Origin: Gammaproteobacteria bacterium UBA4475
GTDB lineage: Bacteria; Pseudomonadota; Gammaproteobacteria; Pseudomonadales; Azotimanducaceae
Assembly (NCBI GenBank): GCA_002389265.1
Contig: DGOD01000075.1
Coordinates: forward strand, 1-7,881
Reading direction: 5' to 3'
DNA length: 7,881 nucleotides
Positions 1 to 7,269 of this stretch are shown here, in pieces; positions within the stretch are counted from its first letter, which is position 1, and each line of letters starts with the position of its first letter. The notes below the pieces were generated by a model, which ran no database searches, had not been told where the DNA came from, and saw only the letters and a list, made by a program, of their open reading frames with translations. The translations under genes were made by a program, and so were the position numbers.

Positions 1-495
1 CAGCGACTCAAATTCATGGTCTGATTTGTCGACTTCGTCAATCAGTAACACGCAGCCGGTCTCGTTTTTGAGCGCCTTGAGCAGGGGGCGCGGCTCGAGA
101 AATTCTTCCGAGAAAAAGATATCGCCAAATTCGTGTAGTTTGCCTACAGACTCGGCAAGACCGGTAGCGCCTTCCAAAATTTCACTCAGGGTCTCTTTCA
201 GCACTTGAGTATAGAGCAGCTGTTTGCCGTATTTCCACTCATAAATCGCTTTGGACTCATCTAACCCTTCGTAGCACTGGAGTCGGATGCAGTCGATATC
301 GAGTAGCTCCGCAGTGGTTTTTGCCAACTCGGTTTTGCCGACACCGGGGGGGCCTTCAATCAGGATCGGCTTGCCGAGGTGGTAGGCCAGAAACACAGCG
401 GTAGCTATCTGCAGGCTGCAAATGTAGTTGAGCTGCTCGAAATTGTGCTTGATGACCTCGACGCTGGCCAGTTTATCTGCATTCTTCAGTGTCAC
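1..495 (-). CDS. MoxR/CoxD-like AAA+ ATPase, N-terminal part (truncated by window edge)
   Basis: Read on the minus strand from a GTG at 493-495, the frame stays open for 165 codons to the window edge; it contains no ATG. The product shows a Walker A motif GPPGVGKT (residues 48-55) preceded by PILIE, then the RLQCYEGLDESKAIYEW stretch (71-87) typical of the CoxD-like branch of MoxR ATPases, and a Walker B VLLIDEVD (149-156). The sensor and arginine-finger regions lie outside the window. The GTG start is supported by AAGGGA at 502-507, six bases upstream. Known family role: cytoplasmic chaperone-like ATPases, usually encoded next to a VWA-domain (CoxE-like) partner, that help insert cofactors or mature enzyme complexes. 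The partner would lie to the left and is not seen, so the client is unknown. The family is clear; the exact subfamily is inferred from memory of related sequences. Confidence 0.88.
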   Translation of the reverse strand, partial: MTLKNADKLASVEVIKHNFEQLNYICSLQIATAVFLAYHLGKPILIEGPPGVGKTELAKTTAELLDIDCIRLQCYEGLDESKAIYEWKYGKQLLYTQVLKETLSEILEGATGLAESVGKLHEFGDIFFSEEFLEPRPLLKALKNETGCVLLIDEVDKSDHEFESL

Positions 496-501
496 GGGGT
501 A

Positions 502-507
502 TCCCTT
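502..507 (-). promoter_or_regulatory. Ribosome binding site deciding the GTG start of the AAA+ ATPase
   Basis: AAGGGA on the minus strand, six bases before the GTG at 493-495. It is the main support for a non-ATG start in this frame. Confidence 0.6.
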
Positions 508-584
508 AAATGGACTGGTTGGTGTGCCAGGGCGTAAAAAAGGCACCTTCTTTGGCTGCTACCATAGTGCAAAGCGAGCGTCGC

Positions 585-613
585 ATTATGTAAAGCTCAC
601 TGGCATTTGTACA
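585..613 (-). promoter_or_regulatory. Candidate sigma70 promoter for the AAA+ ATPase gene
   Basis: On the minus strand, TGTACA (608-613; 4 of 6 to TTGACA) is followed after 17 bases by CATAAT (585-590; 5 of 6 to TATAAT). Transcription would start near 578, giving a leader of about 80 bases before the GTG. The rest of the 279-base gap (496-774) shows no convincing gene on either strand and no clear terminator for tesB. The call rests only on consensus matching. Confidence 0.35.
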
Positions 614-774
614 GCTAATGGACTTTCATCATGGGTTTCTATTGGCGTGGATCAGATCAGCTTATTGCTGCCGTCCAGAACAGATGTGCGCTGGCTGGCG
701 ATATGAGTCTACAATTTTTAATCTCGGGTTTGATTGATACTGTCTATTAGCGGTGAATTGGGCAGCGACGACCT

Positions 775-1641
775 TCAGGCTTGATGCAACCGCATTAAGC
801 CTTCCTGGGCGACTGACGCGATCAATTGACCCGACTGGCTATAAAAGCTGCCCCGACTCAGGCCCCGGCCGCCGCCGGCAAAAGGACTGTCTTGCGCGTA
901 GAGCAACCATTCATCGGTACGAAAAGGGCGGTGAAACCACATGGCATGATCCAGGCTGGCGACCTGGAAGTTGTCGTCTGTCCAAGCCACGCCATGGGGC
1001 CGCGCGGCGGTATCGATCAGTGTCATATCTGAGGCGTAAGCCAACAGGCACTGATGGAGGCGAGCATCTGCAGGCATGGTATCGACGGTTTTGATCCAGC
1101 AGTGCTGGAACGGCGGCATCTTCTCGGGTCTGAACTCGTTGAAGGGTTCGGCAAAACGCATGTCGATGGGCTGGGGTCGGGTCACTGAAGCTTTGTAGTC
1201 AGCCGGGATGTCTTCTGCATACCGGGCGCGCAACTGGGCGTAGCTCTGGCATGCTTCTGGGGGTTTGACCTGTGGCATGTCAAATTGGTGTTCAAGCCCC
1301 GCTTCGGCAACCTGAAATGAGGCCGCCATGTTAAATATGGCGCGACCTTTCTGCAAAGCGACGACTCGGCGAGTCGTGAAGCTCTTGCCATCGCGTATAC
1401 GATCGACTTTATAGATAATTGGAATGGTCGTGTCGCCAGGTCGGAGGAAGTAACCATGTAAAGAGTGGGCGGTGCGGCTGGCATCTGCCACCGTGCGAGA
1501 GGCGGCCATCAAGGCCTGGCCGAGGACTTGGCCACCATAAACGCGCTGCCAACCCTCGCTCGGACTAACGCCGCGAAACAAGTTAGCTTCAATCTGCTCG
1601 AGATCGAGGAGTTCGAGAAGGTCTTTGAGTTCTGGTCGCAT
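775..1641 (-). CDS. tesB: Acyl-CoA thioesterase II (TesB)
   Basis: The 288-residue product has the length of E. coli TesB (286) and matches it throughout. Shared landmarks are the N-terminal FRG and FGGQV-like YGGQVLGQAL (35-44), HSLHGYFLRPGD (59-70), the DHAMWFHRPF stretch (231-240) and the C-terminal VAQEGLMR (277-284). It is a double-hotdog enzyme that hydrolyses medium- and long-chain acyl-CoA to free fatty acid and CoA in the cytoplasm. The family's catalytic triad of Asp, Thr and Gln appears as D205 (YASD), S229 (VASLDH) and Q279; Ser in place of Thr keeps the hydroxyl. The ATG at 1641 is preceded two codons upstream by an in-frame TAA, so no longer start is possible. No good Shine-Dalgarno is visible upstream. 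It lies 134 bases downstream of ahcY on the same strand, so read-through is possible but functional linkage is not evident. Confidence 0.95.
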   Translation of the reverse strand: MRPELKDLLELLDLEQIEANLFRGVSPSEGWQRVYGGQVLGQALMAASRTVADASRTAHSLHGYFLRPGDTTIPIIYKVDRIRDGKSFTTRRVVALQKGRAIFNMAASFQVAEAGLEHQFDMPQVKPPEACQSYAQLRARYAEDIPADYKASVTRPQPIDMRFAEPFNEFRPEKMPPFQHCWIKTVDTMPADARLHQCLLAYASDMTLIDTAARPHGVAWTDDNFQVASLDHAMWFHRPFRTDEWLLYAQDSPFAGGGRGLSRGSFYSQSGQLIASVAQEGLMRLHQA

Positions 1642-1728
1642 GCTAGATTAAAAGACTGGTGGCAGAATGGGATAGGCATTGTCACCCATCTGCAGAGCCG
1701 AGTCGATAGAGCCGGGGGGAGAGGATAG

Positions 1729-1756
1729 TGGCAGGCCAGAGGACTCTGGCCTGCCA
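1729..1756 (-). terminator. Perfect 13-bp stem-loop downstream of ahcY (terminator-like, no U tract)
   Basis: Arms TGGCAGGCCAGAG (1729-1741) and CTCTGGCCTGCCA (1744-1756) are perfect reverse complements with only GA between them, so the real loop is probably four to six bases. The hairpin starts 20 bases after the ahcY stop, where an intrinsic terminator is expected. However, the minus-strand bases after it (ACTATCCTCTCC) do not form a T run. It may be an inefficient terminator, a bidirectional terminator, or an RNA 3'-end stabiliser between ahcY and tesB. Confidence 0.5.
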
Positions 1757-1762
1757 GCATAT

Positions 1763-1779
1763 CTAGGCGTGTGGCCTAG
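1763..1779 (-). repeat. Small hairpin overlapping the ahcY stop codon
   Basis: CTAGGC (1763-1768) and GCCTAG (1774-1779) are perfect 6-bp arms around a 5-base loop. The right arm contains the ahcY TAG stop (1776-1778). Together with the 13-bp stem at 1729-1756 it forms two consecutive hairpins at the 3' end of the ahcY message. Confidence 0.4.
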
Positions 1780-3143
1780 TACTTATAAGCTTCTGGCTTG
1801 AAGGGGCCTTCTGTGCTGACGCCAATATAATTAGCTTGGCCGTCTGTCAGGCGCGTCATGACGCCGCCGAAACCCTTAACCATATAGCCCGCGACTTCCT
1901 CATCCAGGGCCTTAGGCAGGACCTCGACGGTGACAGGCTGGCGTTGTTGCAGATCGTGGTCAGCCCATTTACGTTCAAATAGATACATCTGCGCTAAAAC
2001 CTGATTGGCAAACGAGCCATCCATGATACGTGATGGGTGGCCAGTAGCATTGCCCAGGTTCACCAGTCGACCTTCGGATAATAGAATCACATAATCCTTC
2101 GGGTCTTCGCTGCGATAGATCTTGTCTACTTGAGGTTTGATCGTCTCCCAGCGCCAGTTATCGCGCATAAATTTCGTGTCGATTTCCGTATCAAAGTGAC
2201 CGATATTGCACACGATCGCATTTTTGCTGACACTGCGCAGCAGGTTCTCATCGCAGACATTGACGTTGCCGGTACAGGTGACAATCATATCGGTCTCGCC
2301 CAGTAGGCGCGCATCGATATCTTCCAATCTACCCGTGTTATTGCCATTTTTGTAGGGTGAAACGACCTCATAGCCGTCCATGCAGGCTTGCATAGCGCAG
2401 ATAGGATCGATCTCCACGACCCGAACAATCATGCCTTCCTGGCGCAGGCTCTGGGCAGAACCCTTGCCCACGTCGCCATAGCCGATAACCAGTGCGCGTT
2501 TGCCAGCCATGAGCATATCCGTTGCACGTTTGATAGCATCATTGAGGCTGTGACGACAGCCGTATTTGTTGTCATTTTTGGACTTGGTGACGGAATCGTT
2601 AACATTGATAGCAGGCACCTTCAGTTCGCCACTGGCCATCATTTCTAACAGACGATGGACGCCGGTGGTGGTTTCCTCGGTGATACCGTGGATCGTTTTG
2701 AGCATGTCAGGGTATTTGTCGTGCACCATCTGAGTCAGGTCGCCGCCATCATCGAGGATCATGTTGGCATTCCAGGGCTTGCCATCTTTTAAGATAGTCT
2801 GCTCAATGCACCATAGGAACTCCTCTTCCGTTTCGCCCTTCCAAGCGAACGTGGGTATGTTCTTGTCAGCCATGGCTGCAGCTGCGTGGTCTTGGGTGGA
2901 GAAGATATTGCAGGAAGACCAGCGCAATTCAGCCCCCAGCTCCACCAGAGTGTCCATTAATACCGCAGTCTGGATGGTCATGTGAATACAGCCCATGATG
3001 CGAGCATCTTTGAGTGGCTGCGAGTCTTTGTATTTTTCGCGCAGGGTCATCAGCGCGGGCATTTCGGCCTCGGCCAGGGCGATTTCGGCGTGGCCAAAGG
3101 CCGCAAGGCCGATGTCGGCCACTTTATAATCAGGATTAGTCAT
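1776..3143 (-). CDS. ahcY: S-adenosylhomocysteine hydrolase (adenosylhomocysteinase)
   Basis: The 455-residue product hydrolyses S-adenosylhomocysteine reversibly to adenosine and homocysteine, using tightly bound NAD+, and so removes the inhibitory by-product of SAM-dependent methylation in the cytoplasm. Landmarks run in family order: [10 protein letters not shown] with the catalytic His54, the DDGGD acidic site (131-135), EETTTGVH (E157), [10 protein letters not shown] with K187 and D191, the NAD-binding GYGDVGKG (221-228), CNIGHFD (312-318), and the C-terminal FKPEAYKY, whose Lys449 and Tyr453 correspond to the residues that reach into the neighbouring subunit's NAD site. All key residues are present. 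It has the slightly longer bacterial form, close to Pseudomonas. The ATG at 3143 overlaps the upstream regulator's stop as ATGA, with GAGG at 3148-3151 inside that gene, so translation is probably coupled. Confidence 0.98.
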   Translation of the reverse strand: MTNPDYKVADIGLAAFGHAEIALAEAEMPALMTLREKYKDSQPLKDARIMGCIHMTIQTAVLMDTLVELGAELRWSSCNIFSTQDHAAAAMADKNIPTFAWKGETEEEFLWCIEQTILKDGKPWNANMILDDGGDLTQMVHDKYPDMLKTIHGITEETTTGVHRLLEMMASGELKVPAINVNDSVTKSKNDNKYGCRHSLNDAIKRATDMLMAGKRALVIGYGDVGKGSAQSLRQEGMIVRVVEIDPICAMQACMDGYEVVSPYKNGNNTGRLEDIDARLLGETDMIVTCTGNVNVCDENLLRSVSKNAIVCNIGHFDTEIDTKFMRDNWRWETIKPQVDKIYRSEDPKDYVILLSEGRLVNLGNATGHPSRIMDGSFANQVLAQMYLFERKWADHDLQQRQPVTVEVLPKALDEEVAGYMVKGFGGVMTRLTDGQANYIGVSTEGPFKPEAYKY

Positions 3144-4165
3144 ATTGCCTCACTGTTGTTTAGGGTCACGGGGGTTGTGGGTTGATGGAACAGGCGAGCC
3201 TGTATTTGAAAACCGTTTTTGAGACCAAGGTAAATGCCCTGGCCTCGGGTAAGATTCACGTCTTGAGCCCAGGCATCGAGATCGCTCGGTTCGAAGCCGA
3301 GCCAAAGGTCGCCGCAGGTGTCTCGAGCCCAGTCCTGATCGTGCGGACATAAGTCTACTATCAGCAGGCAGCCGCCAGGCGCAAGTAATTTGCGCGCACT
3401 GGCAAACAGTGCGGCAGGCGACGCCATATGGTGTAACACCATGTTCAGCACTATGAGCTCAAAGTGTTTGCCCTGGGTATTGGCCTGGGTGATCTGATCG
3501 ATGTCGGCGTGTAAAAACGTTACCTTGTCTCGTAGCTGCTTTTTGATTACGGCTTGGGCGCGGTCCAGCATGTTCGCCGAGTTATCAATCGCTGTGATGT
3601 GCTCGAAACGGGTCGCGAGGGAGTTAATCAATTCGGAATCGCCAGGCCCGACCTCAAGTACGCGGCTAGACTTGAGGATATGCTCGTTGTCGAGCAGGTC
3701 ACCGATGCTGCTGGCATAGTGTTCAAATTCGGCAATCTGGTTCTGATGTTGACGCAGCCCTTCGGCGTTACGGCTGAAAAACTCACGCGATCGACGGGCG
3801 CGCTCAGTATGGATCTCTACTGCTCGATCATAGACCTCTGCCGACAACGCGATCCGGTCGATGGTGGCGTATAGCGTGTTCGTCATGTCGCTTAAAGGGT
3901 TGTCATTGGCGATAATTGCGCGGCGGTAGAAAATTGAGTTCCCCTCACGTCGGGTAGCGACCAGGCCGGTATTGGCGAGCACCTTAAGGTGATGGCTCAT
4001 GCCCGACTGCGGAGTGGCGAAGATATGGCAGAGTTCTAGCACGCCAAATGACTCGGCGCTCAATACCCTGAGAATATCCAGGCGCAGACCTTCCGCAGTT
4101 GCTTTGCAAAAACTCAACAGCAGGGTGGAATCAACAAGAGTTTGGGTGGGCGTGAGGGCGCTCAT
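3140..4165 (-). CDS. sahR: ArsR-type HTH/SAM-methyltransferase fusion regulator, probable SahR
   Basis: The 341-residue product has an N-terminal winged helix of ArsR type: helix region about 12-50, recognition helix at [19 protein letters not shown] (51-69), wing [13 protein letters not shown] (70-82). A class I SAM-dependent methyltransferase fold follows, with motif [12 protein letters not shown] (169-179), acidic TAIDNS (191-196), VLNMVLHHM (239-247) and [16 protein letters not shown] (261-276). The metal-binding ELCVCDL pattern of arsenic sensors is reduced to ELCH, arguing against metal sensing. ArsR-family SahR regulators are known to control methyl-cycle genes in response to SAH. The 4-bp overlap with ahcY makes this the simplest identity, with the methyltransferase fold serving as the SAH/SAM sensor (inference). 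Two matching inverted repeats lie just upstream. No clear Shine-Dalgarno precedes ATG 4165, and the predicted leader is only about 20 bases. An active methyltransferase cannot be excluded. Confidence 0.75.
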   Translation of the reverse strand: MSALTPTQTLVDSTLLLSFCKATAEGLRLDILRVLSAESFGVLELCHIFATPQSGMSHHLKVLANTGLVATRREGNSIFYRRAIIANDNPLSDMTNTLYATIDRIALSAEVYDRAVEIHTERARRSREFFSRNAEGLRQHQNQIAEFEHYASSIGDLLDNEHILKSSRVLEVGPGDSELINSLATRFEHITAIDNSANMLDRAQAVIKKQLRDKVTFLHADIDQITQANTQGKHFELIVLNMVLHHMASPAALFASARKLLAPGGCLLIVDLCPHDQDWARDTCGDLWLGFEPSDLDAWAQDVNLTRGQGIYLGLKNGFQIQARLFHQPTTPVTLNNSEAI

Positions 4166-4172
4166 GGGGTAT

Positions 4173-4196
4173 CTATATCAAATTAGATGGATATAG
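4173..4196. promoter_or_regulatory. Candidate SahR operator O1 (proximal inverted repeat)
   Basis: CTATATC (4173-4179), ten bases, then GATATAG (4190-4196): a perfect 7-bp inverted repeat 24 bp long. It overlaps the proposed -10 element and start site of sahR-ahcY, a classic position for a repressor. The same pattern recurs at 4223-4246. Confidence 0.6.
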
Positions 4197-4220
4197 TATC
4201 AAGAATCTCAAGTCAGTCAA
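4193..4220 (-). promoter_or_regulatory. Candidate sigma70 promoter for sahR-ahcY
   Basis: On the minus strand TTGACT (4215-4220; 5 of 6 to consensus) is followed after 16 bases by TACTAT (4193-4198; 4 of 6). Transcription would start near 4186, about 20 bases before the ATG at 4165. The promoter sits between the two inverted repeats: the -10 overlaps the proximal one, and the -35 abuts the distal one. The leader is too short for a SAH riboswitch. Confidence 0.5.
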
Positions 4221-4250
4221 ACCTATATTGAAAAATATCGATATAGGTTT
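4219..4250. promoter_or_regulatory. Candidate SahR operator O2 (distal inverted repeat)
   Basis: AAACCTATAT (4219-4228) and ATATAGGTTT (4241-4250) are perfect 10-bp arms. Within them 4223-4246 reads CTATATT-N10-GATATAG, the same 7-10-7 layout as the proximal site, with centres exactly 50 bp apart. A further perfect palindrome, ATATCGATAT, lies at 4235-4244. It is placed just upstream of and touching the -35 element. The rest of the gap, 4251-4355, shows no gene and no clear terminator for pdsS. Confidence 0.6.
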
Positions 4251-4355
4251 CTTGGCGCTTGCTTGTCGTTAGGTGGGTGAGGCCAGGTATTGTTCTTGTA
4301 GCGAGGACAGACGGCTCTAGTGGTAAGTAGGGGCTGCGGGGTATCAATTCGACGG

Positions 4356-6524
4356 TTATAAAGGCATGTCAGCATGACTTTGGCGCTTGTAAAGTGGCAA
4401 GGTCACCTGAATGGTGACGCCATTACCGTTCTGCAGATTGGCCGCTTTCACGGTGCCGCCATGGTGTTCCGCGATGATTCTGACCACATACAAACCAATG
4501 CCGAAATGGAGTCGATTATCTGAGTTTGATACACGTGCAGACACCATAGAGTCGAAGATATTGTCGAGCATATTGGTCGGGATCAGTGGCCCATGATTGG
4601 TGACAAACAGCGTCAAAGAGGTGGCATCGGTGGTCATGCCAACCGTGATCGTACTATTGACTGCTGAGAAGTCGATGGCATTGTCGATCAGTTTGTCCAG
4701 AAGTTGCTCAATACGGTAATCGGATACTTCGCTCAGCACCTCGCGCTGGGTGCCACGATACTCGAAGACTCTATCGGGGTGAGAGGTCCGGCAATTGCTC
4801 AGATAGCTCTCAACGAGTTGGTGGATGTCAATTACCTCAAACTCCTCGGCGTCCAAGGCATCCTCAAGGTTCGCTGCATCCGCTAAATTCTGGACGATCA
4901 TGCTAATGCGCTGGACCCCCCGTTTGGCGCTCTCTAAATACTTTTGCCTGCCAGACTCAGAGGTTTCCGATTCCAGATTCTGCAGTGAGGTGCTCAGGGT
5001 GTTCAGTGGGTTGTTGATCTCGTGACGTAAGGTTCGAGGCATATTTTCGAGAAACTGATTGTGCTGGTGCAGACGGGCCAGCATGCTGGAAATGCCTCGG
5101 GCCAGATCGCCTATTTCGTCACCAGCATTGGTTTCACTGCGTAATTGGTTGGTTTTTAAGCGCCCGTATTTATCGATTGCGCTGGTGGCCTCGGCGCCGA
5201 GTTTGCGAATCCGTCTTGCCAGACGTACAGAGAACGCGAGAATCAAGGCGGCGAAAATAAAGAGGGAGATGACTGAAAAGTTGACGATACGGCCCAGTCC
5301 GTCCCGGCGTAACTCAAGAATGCGGTCCGTATTTTGTTTTAATACGACAGTGCCGATGGTTGTGTCCTGGGCAATAATCGGGTAGGCGGCGATGATAGTC
5401 TCACCTTCTTCCTGAGTGTAGTGGCGTTGAAAGCTGGGTCTGCCTGCCAGCGATTCGCGAATCACGCCGTCCTCGGGGGTGTCGGATTCATCTCGCAGGC
5501 CGACGTCGATCAGTCGATAGAGTCTGTCGGGTATCTGGCTCATCGCCGCGGAGACTTTTGAATACCAGGCGCTGGGTATAGATGTGGGATCCTGGCTGGG
5601 TTGAGCGCTATAGGAGCCCACCTCGGCTCTGACTCGACGTTGGGCATCAATCACCTGAATATTAGCGCCGGAGTAACCGAGTCCTTCGATGATCCGCAAC
5701 ACTTCCGGTGACTTTAGCAAGACCAGGCCGAACGCCTCGCGACCGGCCGACGGCAAAGTGCCCGTGATAGATTGGATCGCGCGTGTTTCGGTACTGTCAA
5801 CGTCAACGACAGCGAGGCCGAAGTGTTTGGTCGAGCCAAGTAGCACTAGCGGCATTCTGAATTCAACAGCGTAGCCATCGGGCGTCTCTGTCATGAAACC
5901 CTGGACTCGATTTTCGGCGACGCCTTGAATCGCATAGCGCCAGTCGTCATCCATGGTGTAGGCCGTTGTCACCCCAGGCTCTGTCATTGTAATAACGAGA
6001 TTTCTGATCTCCCCCGCCTGGCCGGTAAACGTAATGCGAATGTGATCTGAGAGATCGAGGCGAAGGATGTTACGGTCGCGAAACACCAACGTATCGTCTT
6101 TCACCTGTATCAAGGCGTAGACTTGGTCGTTGTGTTCGCCAAGCACTAAATGAAATTGATTAGGTCCGGCGGCGCTACTTTCGGCTGGCTCTTGAGAGCC
6201 AAAGCTGACGTTGTAATCGAGCACCTCCTCCCAATCATTGTTCTTGCCGTCGATACGGATGGGCGTAGTGAGGGGGTGGGCATAAAGTTGCTCGTAGCCT
6301 TCAGGTGAGAGGGGTAATTCGTAGAACAGGTCGGGTCGACCGTTGAGTAATGTCGAAATGCCCTCGGCAGTCAGTAGCTGGGCATTGGCCTGACCGTCGA
6401 CCAAAAAACCTTCCATCTCTTTCAAATACAAATAGCTGAACCAGGGAATGACCACCAGCGCCATGCTCATCAGGAAAAATAGTTTTGTCGCCAGCCGCGG
6501 CCCGCGGAATACCGTCATCGTCAT
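4356..6524 (-). CDS. pdsS: Sensor histidine kinase, probable PdsS of the proteobacterial dedicated sortase system
   Basis: The 722-residue inner-membrane kinase has TM1 at about 13-33, a large periplasmic sensor (34-412), TM2 at about 413-433, a HAMP-like linker (434-488) and a cytoplasmic kinase core. The core shows an H-box LRHEINNPLN with phospho-acceptor His501, an N-box KLIDNAIDFS (611-620, Asn615), NHGPLIP (643-649) where the G1 box is expected, an F-box NIFDSM (655-660) and G2 FGIGLYVVRIIAEHHGG (674-690). The sensor begins with the YLKEME and LYAHPL...IDGKNNDW stretches that I associate with PdsS; residues about 88-270 look like a CBM9/DOMON-type beta-sandwich, and 275-405 ends in a Cache-like strand. 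AGAGG at 6531-6535 supports the first of two ATGs. It lies 34 bases after pdsR. PdsS identity is from family memory; another periplasmic-sensing kinase is the alternative. Confidence 0.72.
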   Translation of the reverse strand: MTMTVFRGPRLATKLFFLMSMALVVIPWFSYLYLKEMEGFLVDGQANAQLLTAEGISTLLNGRPDLFYELPLSPEGYEQLYAHPLTTPIRIDGKNNDWEEVLDYNVSFGSQEPAESSAAGPNQFHLVLGEHNDQVYALIQVKDDTLVFRDRNILRLDLSDHIRITFTGQAGEIRNLVITMTEPGVTTAYTMDDDWRYAIQGVAENRVQGFMTETPDGYAVEFRMPLVLLGSTKHFGLAVVDVDSTETRAIQSITGTLPSAGREAFGLVLLKSPEVLRIIEGLGYSGANIQVIDAQRRVRAEVGSYSAQPSQDPTSIPSAWYSKVSAAMSQIPDRLYRLIDVGLRDESDTPEDGVIRESLAGRPSFQRHYTQEEGETIIAAYPIIAQDTTIGTVVLKQNTDRILELRRDGLGRIVNFSVISLFIFAALILAFSVRLARRIRKLGAEATSAIDKYGRLKTNQLRSETNAGDEIGDLARGISSMLARLHQHNQFLENMPRTLRHEINNPLNTLSTSLQNLESETSESGRQKYLESAKRGVQRISMIVQNLADAANLEDALDAEEFEVIDIHQLVESYLSNCRTSHPDRVFEYRGTQREVLSEVSDYRIEQLLDKLIDNAIDFSAVNSTITVGMTTDATSLTLFVTNHGPLIPTNMLDNIFDSMVSARVSNSDNRLHFGIGLYVVRIIAEHHGGTVKAANLQNGNGVTIQVTLPLYKRQSHADMPL

Positions 6525-6530
6525 CTCTGG

Positions 6531-6535
6531 CCTCT
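6531..6535 (-). promoter_or_regulatory. Ribosome binding site choosing the pdsS start
   Basis: AGAGG on the minus strand, six bases before ATG 6524 but twelve before the second ATG at 6518, so the longer form starting MTMTV is favoured. Confidence 0.6.
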
Positions 6536-6558
6536 CGCGAATTTACACCGCACGATGG

Positions 6559-7257
6559 CTATTTCGCCGACCAGCGATAGCCGAAGCCATACTCGCTTTT
6601 GATGCAATTAAATTCAGGATCAATGTTTTCGAACTTCTTTCGAATATTGCGCATATGCGTGTTAATCGTATTGTTAGTCACCAGGCTCTGCATCGTCGCA
6701 TTCATCAATGTATCGTACGACACGGCGTGACCCGGAACTCGAACCAGTTTGGCGAGCATTCGAAATTCAGTGCCTGAAAGATTGATGGGCTGGTCCTTCC
6801 AGGAGACGAGTAGCGCTTCCTGGTCAATGGACATGTCGCCAACCATCTTTGCGGTGGAAGAGCCCTGGCTAGATTGTCCCCTGGCTTCATGGATGCGAAG
6901 TAGGGAGCTGATGCGCTCTGCCAGATAGTCCAAGGAGATGGGTTTCGGTAAATAGTCCCATGCGCCAAGACGCAGGCCGCTGATTTTATCGATTTCGTCG
7001 ATTCTTTCGGTCAAGAAGATGACGGGCAATGACGCTGATCGCGAGAGCAAATCGCGGCAAATTTCAAAGCCGGCATCAACTTCATCACCCAGTATGATGT
7101 CGAGGATGGCAAGATCTGGTAGTTCGCGCTCAAAGCCGCTTAAGGCTTCTCGCCGGTTGCTGTACGCCGTGACCTCGTAGCCTTTTTTGGTGATGGCATC
7201 GACATAATTGCTGCGTTGGTCAGGATCATCCTCGACTATGACGATGCGCTTGGCCAT
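6559..7257 (-). CDS. pdsR: OmpR-family response regulator, probable PdsR of the dedicated sortase system
   Basis: The 232-residue product has a receiver domain (about 3-122) and an OmpR-type winged-helix DNA-binding domain (about 137-230). In the receiver the acidic cluster is E9, D10 and D11, the phosphorylation site is Asp53 (LAILDIILGDE), the switch residue is Thr83 and the conserved lysine is Lys105. The usual GADDYLTKP is GAWDYLPKP here. The DNA-binding part shows NLSGTEFRMLAKLV (159-172), a recognition helix around NTINTHMRNIRKKF (196-209) and the wing IKSEYGFGYRWS (219-230). The GDEVDAGFEICRDL insert-like stretch after Asp53 fits the sortase-associated regulators. It is transcribed with pdsS. 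TAAGGA (7264-7269) gives a good Shine-Dalgarno and contains the stop codon of the small ORF upstream. The sortase and its target protein are not in this window. Confidence 0.75.
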   Translation of the reverse strand: MAKRIVIVEDDPDQRSNYVDAITKKGYEVTAYSNRREALSGFERELPDLAILDIILGDEVDAGFEICRDLLSRSASLPVIFLTERIDEIDKISGLRLGAWDYLPKPISLDYLAERISSLLRIHEARGQSSQGSSTAKMVGDMSIDQEALLVSWKDQPINLSGTEFRMLAKLVRVPGHAVSYDTLMNATMQSLVTNNTINTHMRNIRKKFENIDPEFNCIKSEYGFGYRWSAK

Positions 7258-7263
7258 GAGAGT

Positions 7264-7269
7264 TCCTTA
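7264..7269 (-). promoter_or_regulatory. pdsR ribosome binding site overlapping the stop of the upstream small ORF
   Basis: TAAGGA on the minus strand: its TAA (7267-7269) ends the 45-aa ORF, and AGGA lies six bases before ATG 7257. The shared bases suggest coupled translation of the two. Confidence 0.6.

Noticed and set aside
428..706. Plus-strand 92-codon open frame covering the ATPase start and the adjoining gap
   Set aside because: Half of it is antisense to the conserved AAA+ N-terminus, no Shine-Dalgarno or recognisable domain is present, and the remainder lies in the ATPase promoter region.
753..1094. Plus-strand 113-codon open frame antisense to the tesB 3' end
   Set aside because: It is Arg/Gly-rich with no recognisable domain and lies opposite a clearly conserved gene, so it is a shadow frame.
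4166..4260. SAH riboswitch upstream of sahR-ahcY
   Set aside because: The sequence is AT-rich with simple dyads and the predicted leader is about 20 bases; no GC-rich conserved SAH aptamer core is visible.
6448..6777. Plus-strand 109-codon frame across the pdsR/pdsS junction
   Set aside because: It is antisense to two conserved coding regions with no supporting motif.
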